Shown piece after piece: positions 38,515 to 46,239 of a stretch of DNA of 46,801 nt. Made by a program: the position numbers and the translations under genes. Every line of letters starts with the position of its first letter. The first letter of the stretch is position 1. This stretch comes from a virus, in the IMG/VR virus record IMGVR_UViG_3300032046_000050, positions 1 through 46,801 of that record; one strand, given 5' to 3'. The notes under the pieces were generated by a model that was not told where the DNA came from, searched no databases, and saw only the letters and a program-made list of their open reading frames with translations.

Positions 38515-39905
38515 GTGCTCCCCACGATTGCCCAAGCGTCTGCGTTTGAGCCTAAGTAAAATGAATTTATGATTGAATTAGTCGGGTGCCCGATTATAAA
38601 GGCACTTCCCATTCCCCTCGTTTGTGCTATTAAATGCGTGTGAATCTTGTAATTTAATGGATTTATGAAAGACTTTACCCACTGGTTTAATTCAGCCTCT
38701 CCCTTGAATTTCTCTTCTAACTTGTTTATCCTATTGTCCAGTTCGTTCAGATAATCAACCATTCTATATTCCTCGTTTCCGACTACTAATTGTATTCCCC
38801 TCTTAAGCCCGAGTATCTTCACTTCTTTTATGATAAAGGTGGTATTTATATCATTCACTGCGTCCACAACCGTCACTAATACGCCTGGAGTCAAAGTCAT
38901 ATCTGTAGTTTCCAAGTTTCCAGTCCAAAATGGTTGGGAATAACGACTTAATAGTTTGTTGGCATAAGTAAGAACATCTGCCCTTTCTTCTATATTCGGA
39001 TTCGTCTCCATGTAATCCTTCTCCCCGTAGATAACCATGGAATTAGCATCCTCTACCTGAATTATGTTTTCTACAGAATAGTCGTATTCAGTTATCCAAG
39101 TAGAGCCGTTAGGTGGGACTGATAGTTTGATTAACTTTTTCAAATCCACGTCGACTATATAGTCTGGGTTGATTGAAGCACCAGACATGCCACCCTTTAA
39201 TTCAGTTGTTCCCTCCATTATCCTGACGAATGTAACTGGCTTCTCAAGTAGGGTTGCCACGCTTCCCACCCCATCGAAAGTGAATATCGAACCACCACCC
39301 GTGAACTTGTTTGTCTTCATGTTCCTAATCTTGCCTAAAATCTTTATCTTGTTCTTCATCTTCGCCCTGTCCTGTCTCCAATTAGCGAGGGTTCGGCAGT
39401 TCGTTCCAACTGTTAGGGTTATCCCCGAATTTGTATTCCCATATGGTTCGAAGTAGAATGTTTTTGTTATCGAATCTACCCTGAACGTCCAATTCATTAA
39501 CTCTGCCAATTCTTTTATCACGTCGAATAAATATCTATCTTTGATTCTATATTTCTCTAAGTTTTGAGTCGTTGAGGTTATACCCGCAGTGCTGAAATCT
39601 GTATATTTTGATATCAAGTCAGTCACGATATACGAAACGGTGGCGTTGGTGTAGTTCTCGGTTATGTATAAGTGATTTAATGAGTCGCCTATCTCCTTGA
39701 CAGTTATTCTCATGTCCGTCTTGTAATCAATATAATCTATCCTGCCTTCGAACACTTTCGCACCAGCATCGAAGATTTTGATTATATTCCCTGCGTCTAT
39801 ATCTGGGTAGTCGTCAATCAATTTCTTAATGGCTATCACTTCCGAAACTCCGACTCTCTTATCGAGGGACGCTTTCTCAACATTCCAATCTAAGATATAA
39901 TTCAT
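38511..39905 (-). CDS. Tail hub / baseplate protein
   Basis: 464 residues. Early part: ASLDKRVGVSEVIAIKKLID, GAKVFEGRIDYIDYKTDMRI and VSYIVTDLISKYTDF, with a later LAELMNWTFRVDSITKTFYFE step, as in gp27/gpD-like hub proteins that open the tail tip; the C-terminal 100 residues hold a coiled coil (LDNRINKLEEKFKGE) and a HTH-L stretch (KIHTHL). It follows the LamG protein and tape measure genes. Assigned by order and domain pattern. Confidence 0.68.
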   Translation of the reverse strand: MNYILDWNVEKASLDKRVGVSEVIAIKKLIDDYPDIDAGNIIKIFDAGAKVFEGRIDYIDYKTDMRITVKEIGDSLNHLYITENYTNATVSYIVTDLISKYTDFSTAGITSTTQNLEKYRIKDRYLFDVIKELAELMNWTFRVDSITKTFYFEPYGNTNSGITLTVGTNCRTLANWRQDRAKMKNKIKILGKIRNMKTNKFTGGGSIFTFDGVGSVATLLEKPVTFVRIMEGTTELKGGMSGASINPDYIVDVDLKKLIKLSVPPNGSTWITEYDYSVENIIQVEDANSMVIYGEKDYMETNPNIEERADVLTYANKLLSRYSQPFWTGNLETTDMTLTPGVLVTVVDAVNDINTTFIIKEVKILGLKRGIQLVVGNEEYRMVDYLNELDNRINKLEEKFKGEAELNQWVKSFINPLNYKIHTHLIAQTRGMGSAFIIGHPTNSIINSFYLGSNADAWAIVGST

Positions 39906-41029
39906 GAGTTAGCCACCGCACCTATTGCCCAGTCCTGAGTTATAATTGTTGGATTGCCAGATGTCGCAAATTTGATTGCCTTTATATCGCTCCAGTCTAA
40001 AGTCCCACCGCTTGAAATTGGACTGCCCAAATCTATGCTTAAAAGATTCCAACCAGAACCTATGTTTGTTTTAACGTATCTATTGTAATTTGTAAACGAA
40101 GTATCTGAAGCAACGTCAATCTCCAAACTTCCTATTGTAACACTCGGGTTTATCCAGCCGATTAAGTCCCAGTTTGAAGCCAAAGCTCCCCAAGATTCCG
40201 TAAGATTTGTATTCTGAATTGCGGTTGAACCACCAGCACCGACACCATAAGAACCAGTAGTTATAGCAAACTCGGAAGCCACTTCAGTTGCAGTTAAGTC
40301 TCTATTCCAAACCTTGAAGTCATCTATCTTACCACACCAATAATAAGTGCTTACCCAGTTGTAGTATCCAACGAATAAAGAACCAGTGCTTTCGGTTATA
40401 TTGGTGGTTGCGGTTGAACCGATTAAAGAACCGTTGATATACAATCTTAGAAAATCGTTATTCTTCCAAGTCATAGCAAGATGAACCCATGAATTCTCGG
40501 GCACTTGCGAAGATAAGAAAGGGAGTGCATAATTATTAATGACTACATATCCAGAACCTATATTCCGAACATCTAATAACCAATCGTTACCCCCAGATGT
40601 TTTACTCCAGAGATGGTTGTATACATTAGCAGTCGCATAATTACTGCCATTAACCCAGCAACTTATACTCGCAATACTGCCCAAGGTAGAATTTGCGGTA
40701 GACATCATATACGCACCATTTGGATACATGCACGAGCCGAATTTTCCTATATCGAACCGTCCAGCAGAATTAGATAACGTTCCAGTATAGTTTCCTTTTT
40801 CGTCTGTGCAGGTAGTCCCAGCCTCTTCGAACTTATACCAAGAAACTAATCCAGATGGTTCAATATTTCCACCAGCAGTTCCAGATGAGAATTGAATAGA
40901 ATTAGCGAAAGATGGTTCTATCTTAGTCGAAGAAGTAGTAACATTCCCACCGCTCCATGCTCCAACCTCACTCATTTTTAACTGCGTCGGTTGTCTTCTG
41001 ATTATCGGTATGTCCCAAACTAATGCCAC
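39902..41029 (-). CDS. Tail protein with LamG (concanavalin-like) domain
   Basis: 375 residues from a GTG after a weak GAGG site; an ATG at 40975 overlapping a small gene's stop gives 357 residues. The domain near 60-250 starts LVSWYKFEEAG and contains ISCWVNG, WVHLAMTWKNNDFLRLYING and the CGKIDDFKVWNRDLTATEV end, the usual LamG pattern of sugar-binding jelly rolls. The C-terminal part is beta-rich. Likely a distal tail or adhesin component that binds host glycans. Confidence 0.72.
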   Translation of the reverse strand: MALVWDIPIIRRQPTQLKMSEVGAWSGGNVTTSSTKIEPSFANSIQFSSGTAGGNIEPSGLVSWYKFEEAGTTCTDEKGNYTGTLSNSAGRFDIGKFGSCMYPNGAYMMSTANSTLGSIASISCWVNGSNYATANVYNHLWSKTSGGNDWLLDVRNIGSGYVVINNYALPFLSSQVPENSWVHLAMTWKNNDFLRLYINGSLIGSTATTNITESTGSLFVGYYNWVSTYYWCGKIDDFKVWNRDLTATEVASEFAITTGSYGVGAGGSTAIQNTNLTESWGALASNWDLIGWINPSVTIGSLEIDVASDTSFTNYNRYVKTNIGSGWNLLSIDLGSPISSGGTLDWSDIKAIKFATSGNPTIITQDWAIGAVANS

Positions 41030-41138
41030 GTTCTATATCCCTCAATTGTATTCTTATATTTCCCAATTCCAATAATATCAATCTCATGTATTTTTCGTTG
41101 TCGTATCTTAATCCCTTTAACTCATCCAACTCAGTCAT
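40968..41138 (-). CDS. Small coiled-coil protein (possible)
   Basis: 56 residues, heptads LDELKGLRYDNEKYMRLILLEL. ATG overlaps the previous stop (ATGA). It overlaps the start region of the LamG gene by about 60 bases, so either it or the longer LamG start is right. Moderate support. Confidence 0.4.
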   Translation of the reverse strand: MTELDELKGLRYDNEKYMRLILLELGNIRIQLRDIERGISLGHTDNQKTTDAVKNE

Positions 41139-41533
41139 AAGTCCTCAATATCCCCATACGCAAAATCTATTCTTATATTTATGATGCAATTACTACCAGT
41201 GTCATTTACTCCTTCAGTTGAGTTAGAGAACCATTCCCAATTTGTTATAACCACGCTTTTAGTTCGTGAGTAGGGCAATTCTAACGATTTGGCAGTCTGT
41301 CGCCCGTTACATAAGGTATCTAAGAAGAGTAAAACTGAACCTATCCCCGACGGAGTTGATACGTATTTAGTCGTTAATGAAATATCCTGACTTGTTCCGT
41401 TCAAATCATAGATTAATCTTGCCGATGCTCCCGTTCTTGGCATAGGAAACGGTAGCAATCCGCAATTCGTTCCTTCTTTTATATCTTGAACTTGTCCTAA
41501 ATCCGAACCTGCATAAGTTATATTAGTTGCCAT
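41135..41533 (-). CDS. Tail protein, unknown
   Basis: 132 residues, beta-rich, with LIYDLNGTSQDISLTTKYVS, and VVITNWEWFS-like aromatic strands. It directly follows the tape measure (4-base gap), where distal tail (Dit-like) proteins stand. Short for a full Dit. Assigned by position only. Confidence 0.5.
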   Translation of the reverse strand: MATNITYAGSDLGQVQDIKEGTNCGLLPFPMPRTGASARLIYDLNGTSQDISLTTKYVSTPSGIGSVLLFLDTLCNGRQTAKSLELPYSRTKSVVITNWEWFSNSTEGVNDTGSNCIINIRIDFAYGDIEDL

Positions 41534-41537
41534 GTTT

Positions 41538-42983
41538 TTACCTCATACGATTGATAGTCGATACGCTCATAGTTCCTGTCGCCTGTGCGTTGTAAACGGG
41601 CATACTCGCTATTCTCTGAGCTAAGGCGTCTAATGCTCCCTTTGCCTGAGTCGCCGCTCCACCTATAGTTCCGAGACAACGGACTATCACTCCGCCGTAT
41701 TCAGTCGTCTTCTCGCTCATGGTTTTCCAAGTCGTCTGCCAAACCTTTGCGAACTCTTCTTGAATCGACTTGTTCTCCGTAACTGTATTGCCTTGAGTAA
41801 GTATGCCTAATGTTTGAATCTGAATAGCTGAAGCCATAGCCTCATCTTCTGCTTTCTGTTGTGCTGTGGCTGCTGCTTCGGCTTCTTTTTTAGTCGCTAA
41901 TTTATCTATCGCCTGATTGACTAACTCTATGTTATCTTTCGTTAGAACTGTAATGTTTAAGTAATCCATGGCACTTCTGAATAGCTTTTTAGTTGAGTCG
42001 TCAACAGTCCCTAATACTGCTACGTTTTTAGCCATCTCTGAGTTCAATTCAGCCATTCGGTTTGAGTAATCTTTGTTACCTAATAGTTTGCCTATGAACG
42101 AACCCTCAAAGTCCTGAACAGACGGTGTAGGCAAGATACCAAGTATATTGCCTTTCTGCGTTCCTGAAGACGCTGCCTTATTCGCCTCTTCCTGTGAGCT
42201 TAGTGCAAACTTAGCGAGTGACTTAGCTTTCTCTGCTGGACTACCCTCGCTTAGTAACTGTTCTGCGGTTAGTGTCTCTCTCCCGACTTTCATGTTAGCG
42301 ACTGCCGTTTCAAACTTCTTAGCAGCATCGTCTAAGTTTCCTTTAATAGCGAGTATAGTTAAGACTACTCCCGCAAGAGCTACACCCACTAATCCAATCG
42401 GAGATGATATAAACTTAAGTATCTGCCCCCCTACCCCACCGAGAGCACTCCATATAGCTGGGTTCGTTATTATATCCCAAATCTTAGTCCCGACTCCTGC
42501 AAGTGCCTTAGCTATACCGCTCAAGTCCAATCCCCCCAGTCCGACTGCCTTCAACAGAGCCGAGCCACCGAAGACTGTGTAGAGTCCTATAACCGCAGCC
42601 GTGATTCCACCTAAGACAATTAGTAAACTCTTGTCCATGCTTCTGACGAACTTGATAGCCATTATAAGAAAAGGAGCTAAAAGGCTAACCATAAAGGTAG
42701 CGAAGGGCATGAAAAATATAGTCAATAGCGTCCCAAATAGCTTGTTTAAGGCTTGAATCGGTGGTGCTATCGACTCCAAGAATGAGTTAGTTTTCTTGAT
42801 TCCCTCCGCTATGTATCCGAATACTGCTAATCCGAGTATTCCCGCCCCAACGGTTTCAGTTGTTTTCTTGGCAGTATCGAATCCTACTTTAGCTACTTTA
42901 AATGCCTTTCCAACTGCGGTTTCCAATTGTTTCTCAAAGTCAGAATCAATCTTAATCCTGACTTTAAGTGTGTCACTAACCAT
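41538..42983 (-). CDS. Tape measure protein
   Basis: 481 residues. N-terminal helix, several hydrophobic segments (TVGAGILGLAVFGYIAEG, TLLTIFFMPFATFMVSLLAP, GLVGVALAGVVLTILAIKG), and a helical, Ala/Lys/Glu-rich middle (AAKKFETAVANMK). Position after the chaperone pair and before the tail tip genes fits the tape measure that sets tail length and is ejected into the membrane. At about 1.5 Angstrom per residue the length suggests a tail near 70 nm, short for a siphovirus. Confidence 0.8.
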   Translation of the reverse strand: MVSDTLKVRIKIDSDFEKQLETAVGKAFKVAKVGFDTAKKTTETVGAGILGLAVFGYIAEGIKKTNSFLESIAPPIQALNKLFGTLLTIFFMPFATFMVSLLAPFLIMAIKFVRSMDKSLLIVLGGITAAVIGLYTVFGGSALLKAVGLGGLDLSGIAKALAGVGTKIWDIITNPAIWSALGGVGGQILKFISSPIGLVGVALAGVVLTILAIKGNLDDAAKKFETAVANMKVGRETLTAEQLLSEGSPAEKAKSLAKFALSSQEEANKAASSGTQKGNILGILPTPSVQDFEGSFIGKLLGNKDYSNRMAELNSEMAKNVAVLGTVDDSTKKLFRSAMDYLNITVLTKDNIELVNQAIDKLATKKEAEAAATAQQKAEDEAMASAIQIQTLGILTQGNTVTENKSIQEEFAKVWQTTWKTMSEKTTEYGGVIVRCLGTIGGAATQAKGALDALAQRIASMPVYNAQATGTMSVSTINRMR

Positions 42984-43162
42984 TACTTCGCCTCAAGCTT
43001 TTTTCCCTCTTCGTCCATTATCAAGTCAAGTGCTTCGATTGTTTCCCAATCCATGTTATCCACCTGCTCTGGCGTCCAGCCGTAAGATGTCGCAAACTTG
43101 TGGTATTTTATGAACTTTCCAACCAACCAGTCTTGGGTATATCCGATGTAGATAGCACCCAT
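42983..43162 (-). CDS. Tail assembly chaperone, second frame (T-like)
   Basis: 59 residues: YTQDWLVGKFIKYHKFATSY then WTPEQVDNMDWETIEALDLI, the pattern of the small downstream chaperone with a PEQVDxMxWxxIE end. ATG overlaps the upstream stop (TAATG). It is in the -1 frame relative to that gene, with a TTAAAAG tract before the stop, so a fusion product is possible as in lambda G/GT. Confidence 0.65.
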   Translation of the reverse strand: MGAIYIGYTQDWLVGKFIKYHKFATSYGWTPEQVDNMDWETIEALDLIMDEEGKKLEAK

Positions 43163-43494
43163 TATTCTTTTAACAAGGTTGGTTTCAAGTCCAAAGGGTT
43201 TATTACACTCACTACCTCATACAGATTAACGAAGTCCTGAGCACTTAAACTCCATAGTTCATTCTCACTCTTTAGTTCTTTTGGTTCTTTAATTGAGAAT
43301 AAGACTTGCTTAAGCTGTCCCAGTTCTGGTTGTGTCTTTCCAGAAATAGCTCCGTCTTTCGATAGAGTAGCGTTTCCCCTGATTGTCTCTAAGACTTCCG
43401 CTCTCTCTTTTGCGTTCATCTTGCGGAAAGTTACGTTAGTCCCTTTCCACTTACCACTGTCTGGTTCTCCTATCTGAATCTCGTAAGATTCCAT
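43162..43494 (-). CDS. Tail assembly chaperone (G-like)
   Basis: 110 residues: EIQIGEPDSGKWKGTNVTFR, then NAKERAEVLETIRGN, and a C-terminal LSAQDFVNLYEVVSVINPL. Acidic and helical, as in phage tail chaperones that coat the tape measure. It lies between the tail tube and the second chaperone frame. TTAAAAG at 43167-43173 overlaps its last codons. Confidence 0.65.
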   Translation of the reverse strand: MESYEIQIGEPDSGKWKGTNVTFRKMNAKERAEVLETIRGNATLSKDGAISGKTQPELGQLKQVLFSIKEPKELKSENELWSLSAQDFVNLYEVVSVINPLDLKPTLLKE

Positions 43495-43507
43495 ACTGAT
43501 TACCCCC

Positions 43508-44449
43508 TTAATAATCTGAACCTATTGCATCGTGGGCAAATACGGAACCTTGCAGTCCGACAAAATTCAGCGTCTGAGTCATGACTCCCTTGGTAACGGA
43601 TTCTACTGGTGCAGAGTTTAGTTTGCAGTTGTAGATGTTCCATTCCACGTAGTCACTTCCAGATGTCCTGATTAACTGAGTTTGGGCAGTGAACGCAGAA
43701 CCACTTCTTAAGTAATTCATGTATGTTACACCCGTCCCAGAAACTTCTATTGTTAACGTTCCCGAATGTTTACGTAGAAGTTCCGTAGGCTCAGCTATCT
43801 TGAACGTCACACCATCTTGGTTGATGTAATGTCTCACGTCTAAATTATTCTCTAAAGACATCTCACCGTTCAAGACTTCCGCTATAACGACATTATCCAC
43901 AGTAACTTTCCCATTCTGGAACATATAAGGAACTTCGGCTGTATCATTTACTGAACTCCTTGCGACTGCTGGCGTAACTGTTTTATCCTGTGCCACCCAG
44001 TCTAATGTCAAGCTTACTGGTTCCTCCTTAGCGAACTTTAACGTAGCTTTGTTGATTTTTAATCCCGTGTAGTTACGTATTGTCGTGTTTGTTGCAGAAC
44101 CTGCCATCGCCTGACTTACCTGAAAAGTTAGAGAGGGTATCGTTGCAGCACCCGTAATTGAGTGTGTCGAACCTGTTCTCCCATATCCACCGAAAATATA
44201 TTTGAATATTCTCGCATTTTGCGGTATAATCTCAACCGTTCCCTTTACTTTCCAAGCACCTGGGACTAATTGAGAAGTATCCCTTCCGCCACCGACTTTA
44301 GCGATTTCGTGTATTGTCCTTTCTTCCGTTGGTGTAAATCGCTGAACTAAACCGAGCCATATCCTTGTCCCGCTCGCATCGGTGCCGTAAGAACCAGCGG
44401 CTTCTGGTTGATATACCACTTGTTCATTTTCTCCAATCCATACTGGCAT
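43508..44449 (-). CDS. Major tail tube protein
   Basis: 313 residues, beta-rich, with GLVQRFTPTEERTIHEIAKV and KVKGTVEIIPQNARIFKYIF near the N-terminus, LEVSG-like strands (TLTIEVSGTGVTYMNYL), and NIYNCKLNSAPVESV near the end: the layout of tail tube proteins that stack as hexamers. It has a strong AAGGTGAT site. A TATA-like element precedes it. It is in standard order (tube, chaperones, tape measure). Confidence 0.75.
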   Translation of the reverse strand: MPVWIGENEQVVYQPEAAGSYGTDASGTRIWLGLVQRFTPTEERTIHEIAKVGGGRDTSQLVPGAWKVKGTVEIIPQNARIFKYIFGGYGRTGSTHSITGAATIPSLTFQVSQAMAGSATNTTIRNYTGLKINKATLKFAKEEPVSLTLDWVAQDKTVTPAVARSSVNDTAEVPYMFQNGKVTVDNVVIAEVLNGEMSLENNLDVRHYINQDGVTFKIAEPTELLRKHSGTLTIEVSGTGVTYMNYLRSGSAFTAQTQLIRTSGSDYVEWNIYNCKLNSAPVESVTKGVMTQTLNFVGLQGSVFAHDAIGSDY

Positions 44450-44472
44450 ATTATCACCTTTGTATTGTATTC

Positions 44473-44487
44473 ATTCTCCTTAATAAA
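44473..44487 (-). promoter_or_regulatory. TATA-like element before the tail tube gene
   Basis: Minus strand GTCTTTATTAAGGAG lies 24-38 bases before the ATG at 44449. It could start a separate, stronger tail-gene transcript. Weaker match than the shared GCTTTAAATA boxes. Confidence 0.35.
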
Positions 44488-44489
44488 GA

Positions 44490-45560
44490 CTACTCTGCTA
44501 TGTAGTCAAAAGTTATTTCCATCTCCTTTCTCTGTATTCTGCTCTCATCCGTATCGAGATTTCGAGTGCCAACAACCTTATAATTGAATAAACCAGCATT
44601 CGTAAAGGTATCCTTGCTCATTCTCAATAACTCGACTATATCGTCTGCGAGTTGTTCTTTTATTAAATTATTCTTTGTTATTACCACTAATGTAAATCTT
44701 ACCGTTTGACGTTGCATTAGACTCGTCATTCCGAGGTAACCATCGTCGAATTCGGTTGATGTTTTAACCACAATAAACGGATATTCAACTCTCTCTTGGT
44801 AATCTGGATATTCTGGGGTTATCCAGTGCGGGTTTGTTCTCACTGAAGCTCTCGGGTCGGTTAATCCTCCCCTAAGCATAGATAACATGAAGTCAGTTAG
44901 GTTCTCTATCGTGCTGGTTGAGTCTATAGTGGCTCCAGTTATTGTTAGTGTTGATGCCGCATTATCTGAGTCACTTCCGCTTCCATTAACCGCTCTGAAA
45001 GTCACCGTTCCTGCCGTTACCGTTCCTATTGCTGAACCCGAGATTACTTTTGAATAAGTTGAGTAGTTTGAGGTTGTTAATTGCCACGTTTTACCGTTAA
45101 TATCAACATAAACCGCATCCACGCTTGTCATGTTAGTCGCAGAGCAAGAAGCGGTGAAAGTCGTATTTAATGTTCCAGTATAAGCATCTAATTGCTGGGA
45201 ACTTATCACGGGTATGGCACTCGTCCTGAAATACTCGGTTTCGGTAGCCGCATTCACTCCAGTTGCTTTGGTGACTGTTAGTTTAGCATAGTATTCACCC
45301 ACAGTCCCAGCAGTTACCCAGTTTGGTGCCGTTCCTGCGTTTATATCCGTCTTGATATTCGCCGCCGTGTCTGCGGTGAAGTTGTAAGTCGTGTTTAATG
45401 GGGTGTCCTGTAAGGCATCGGCATCATTATAAATCTCAATCTTTACCGTAACTCCAGAGGTTGTTTTAGATAAGGTTATGTTACCATTTATGTAAACAGT
45501 TGCTCCCACTGAGAATAAACTGCATTCCGTCGTGCATGCTGAGTCCGAATAGGTTATCAT
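44490..45560 (-). CDS. Tail terminator fused to Ig-like domains
   Basis: 356 residues. Residues 1-110 (VGATVYINGNITLSKTTSGV, VGEYYAKLTVTKATGV) and about 115-205 look like two Ig-like/IPT beta sandwiches. From about 215, TIENLTDFMLSMLRGGLTDP, a YPFIVVKTS strand and FTLVVITKNNLIKEQLADDI follow the pattern of the tail terminator (gpU/Ne1-like). Fusion of the ring-forming terminator with surface-exposed Ig domains is not the common form. It stands just before the tail tube. Confidence 0.6.
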   Translation of the reverse strand: MITYSDSACTTECSLFSVGATVYINGNITLSKTTSGVTVKIEIYNDADALQDTPLNTTYNFTADTAANIKTDINAGTAPNWVTAGTVGEYYAKLTVTKATGVNAATETEYFRTSAIPVISSQQLDAYTGTLNTTFTASCSATNMTSVDAVYVDINGKTWQLTTSNYSTYSKVISGSAIGTVTAGTVTFRAVNGSGSDSDNAASTLTITGATIDSTSTIENLTDFMLSMLRGGLTDPRASVRTNPHWITPEYPDYQERVEYPFIVVKTSTEFDDGYLGMTSLMQRQTVRFTLVVITKNNLIKEQLADDIVELLRMSKDTFTNAGLFNYKVVGTRNLDTDESRIQRKEMEITFDYIAE

Positions 45561-45751
45561 GTAAACATCACTTTTGCTGGAGTAGATTCGGTAAAGTAAA
45601 TAAACGCATTTGAAGTATTAAAAGTAATGGGTGTGAAGTAAATATAGGCATCTCCAACTAATGGTGCTGGGACTATTATATCGAATCTTGCATAGTCGAA
45701 TCTACCGAAATCAAATACGCCATCGTATCCATCGTAATTCAAGTTTGTCAT
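45557..45751 (-). CDS. Small aromatic tail-module protein
   Basis: 64 residues with YDGYDGVFDFGRFDYARFD repeats of F/Y and D, then beta strands. ATGA overlaps at both ends. Resembles small structural proteins; no known family. Confidence 0.5.
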   Translation of the reverse strand: MTNLNYDGYDGVFDFGRFDYARFDIIVPAPLVGDAYIYFTPITFNTSNAFIYFTESTPAKVMFT

Positions 45752-45975
45752 CCAAATTTCAACTTCTTTATGTTCTTAATTTTAGTTATTTTGTAAAGGT
45801 GTTGCTTTCCACCAACAATCTGAGTCCCATAGGGATTTGCTACAAATGGTGTTGCTCTAAATGAGTAATCCATAGTTGTCAGTGTTATACTGGCTTTTGC
45901 GGGGATGGAGATAAATGGTTGTGCCTGAAACGAATAGTCCATCCCCCTTAAATCTGACGAATTAGGCAAGCTCAT
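45748..45975 (-). CDS. Small duplicated protein
   Basis: 75 residues with an internal repeat: MDYSFQAQPF (12-21) and MDYSFRATPF (35-44). The basic C-terminus (KITKIKNIKKLKFG) follows. Beta-rich and short; likely a minor tail subunit. Overlaps neighbours by 4 and 14 bases. Confidence 0.5.
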   Translation of the reverse strand: MSLPNSSDLRGMDYSFQAQPFISIPAKASITLTTMDYSFRATPFVANPYGTQIVGGKQHLYKITKIKNIKKLKFG

Positions 45976-46237
45976 CTTGTTTCACCATAATCATAATATT
46001 TAAATCATCTAAACTTGTTATATCCCCGAGTTTATCTAACGCAACTCGTTTTGCTTTCTCTTCGGCGTTCTTAGCATCTTCAACTGATTTGTTAACTAAG
46101 TATCTGTCAACCTCTCCTTTCAAGTTATCTGGTTCTTTATTGAACTTAAACATGGTTGCTTCATTACTGCCCAAATCTACGATTATCCTAATCTTTCCAG
46201 CCAAGTCCGTAAATTTATCAATTATATCATATTTCAT
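45962..46237 (-). CDS. Hypothetical tail-module protein
   Basis: 91 residues: beta start (IRIIVDLGSNEATMFKF), then a charged helix (VEDAKNAEEKAKRVALDKL). ATG is 2 bases after the fibre stop. Similar in style to small tail-fibre helper proteins that end in coiled coils. Not recognised. Confidence 0.5.
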   Translation of the reverse strand: MKYDIIDKFTDLAGKIRIIVDLGSNEATMFKFNKEPDNLKGEVDRYLVNKSVEDAKNAEEKAKRVALDKLGDITSLDDLNIMIMVKQDELA

Positions 46238-46239
46238 GT

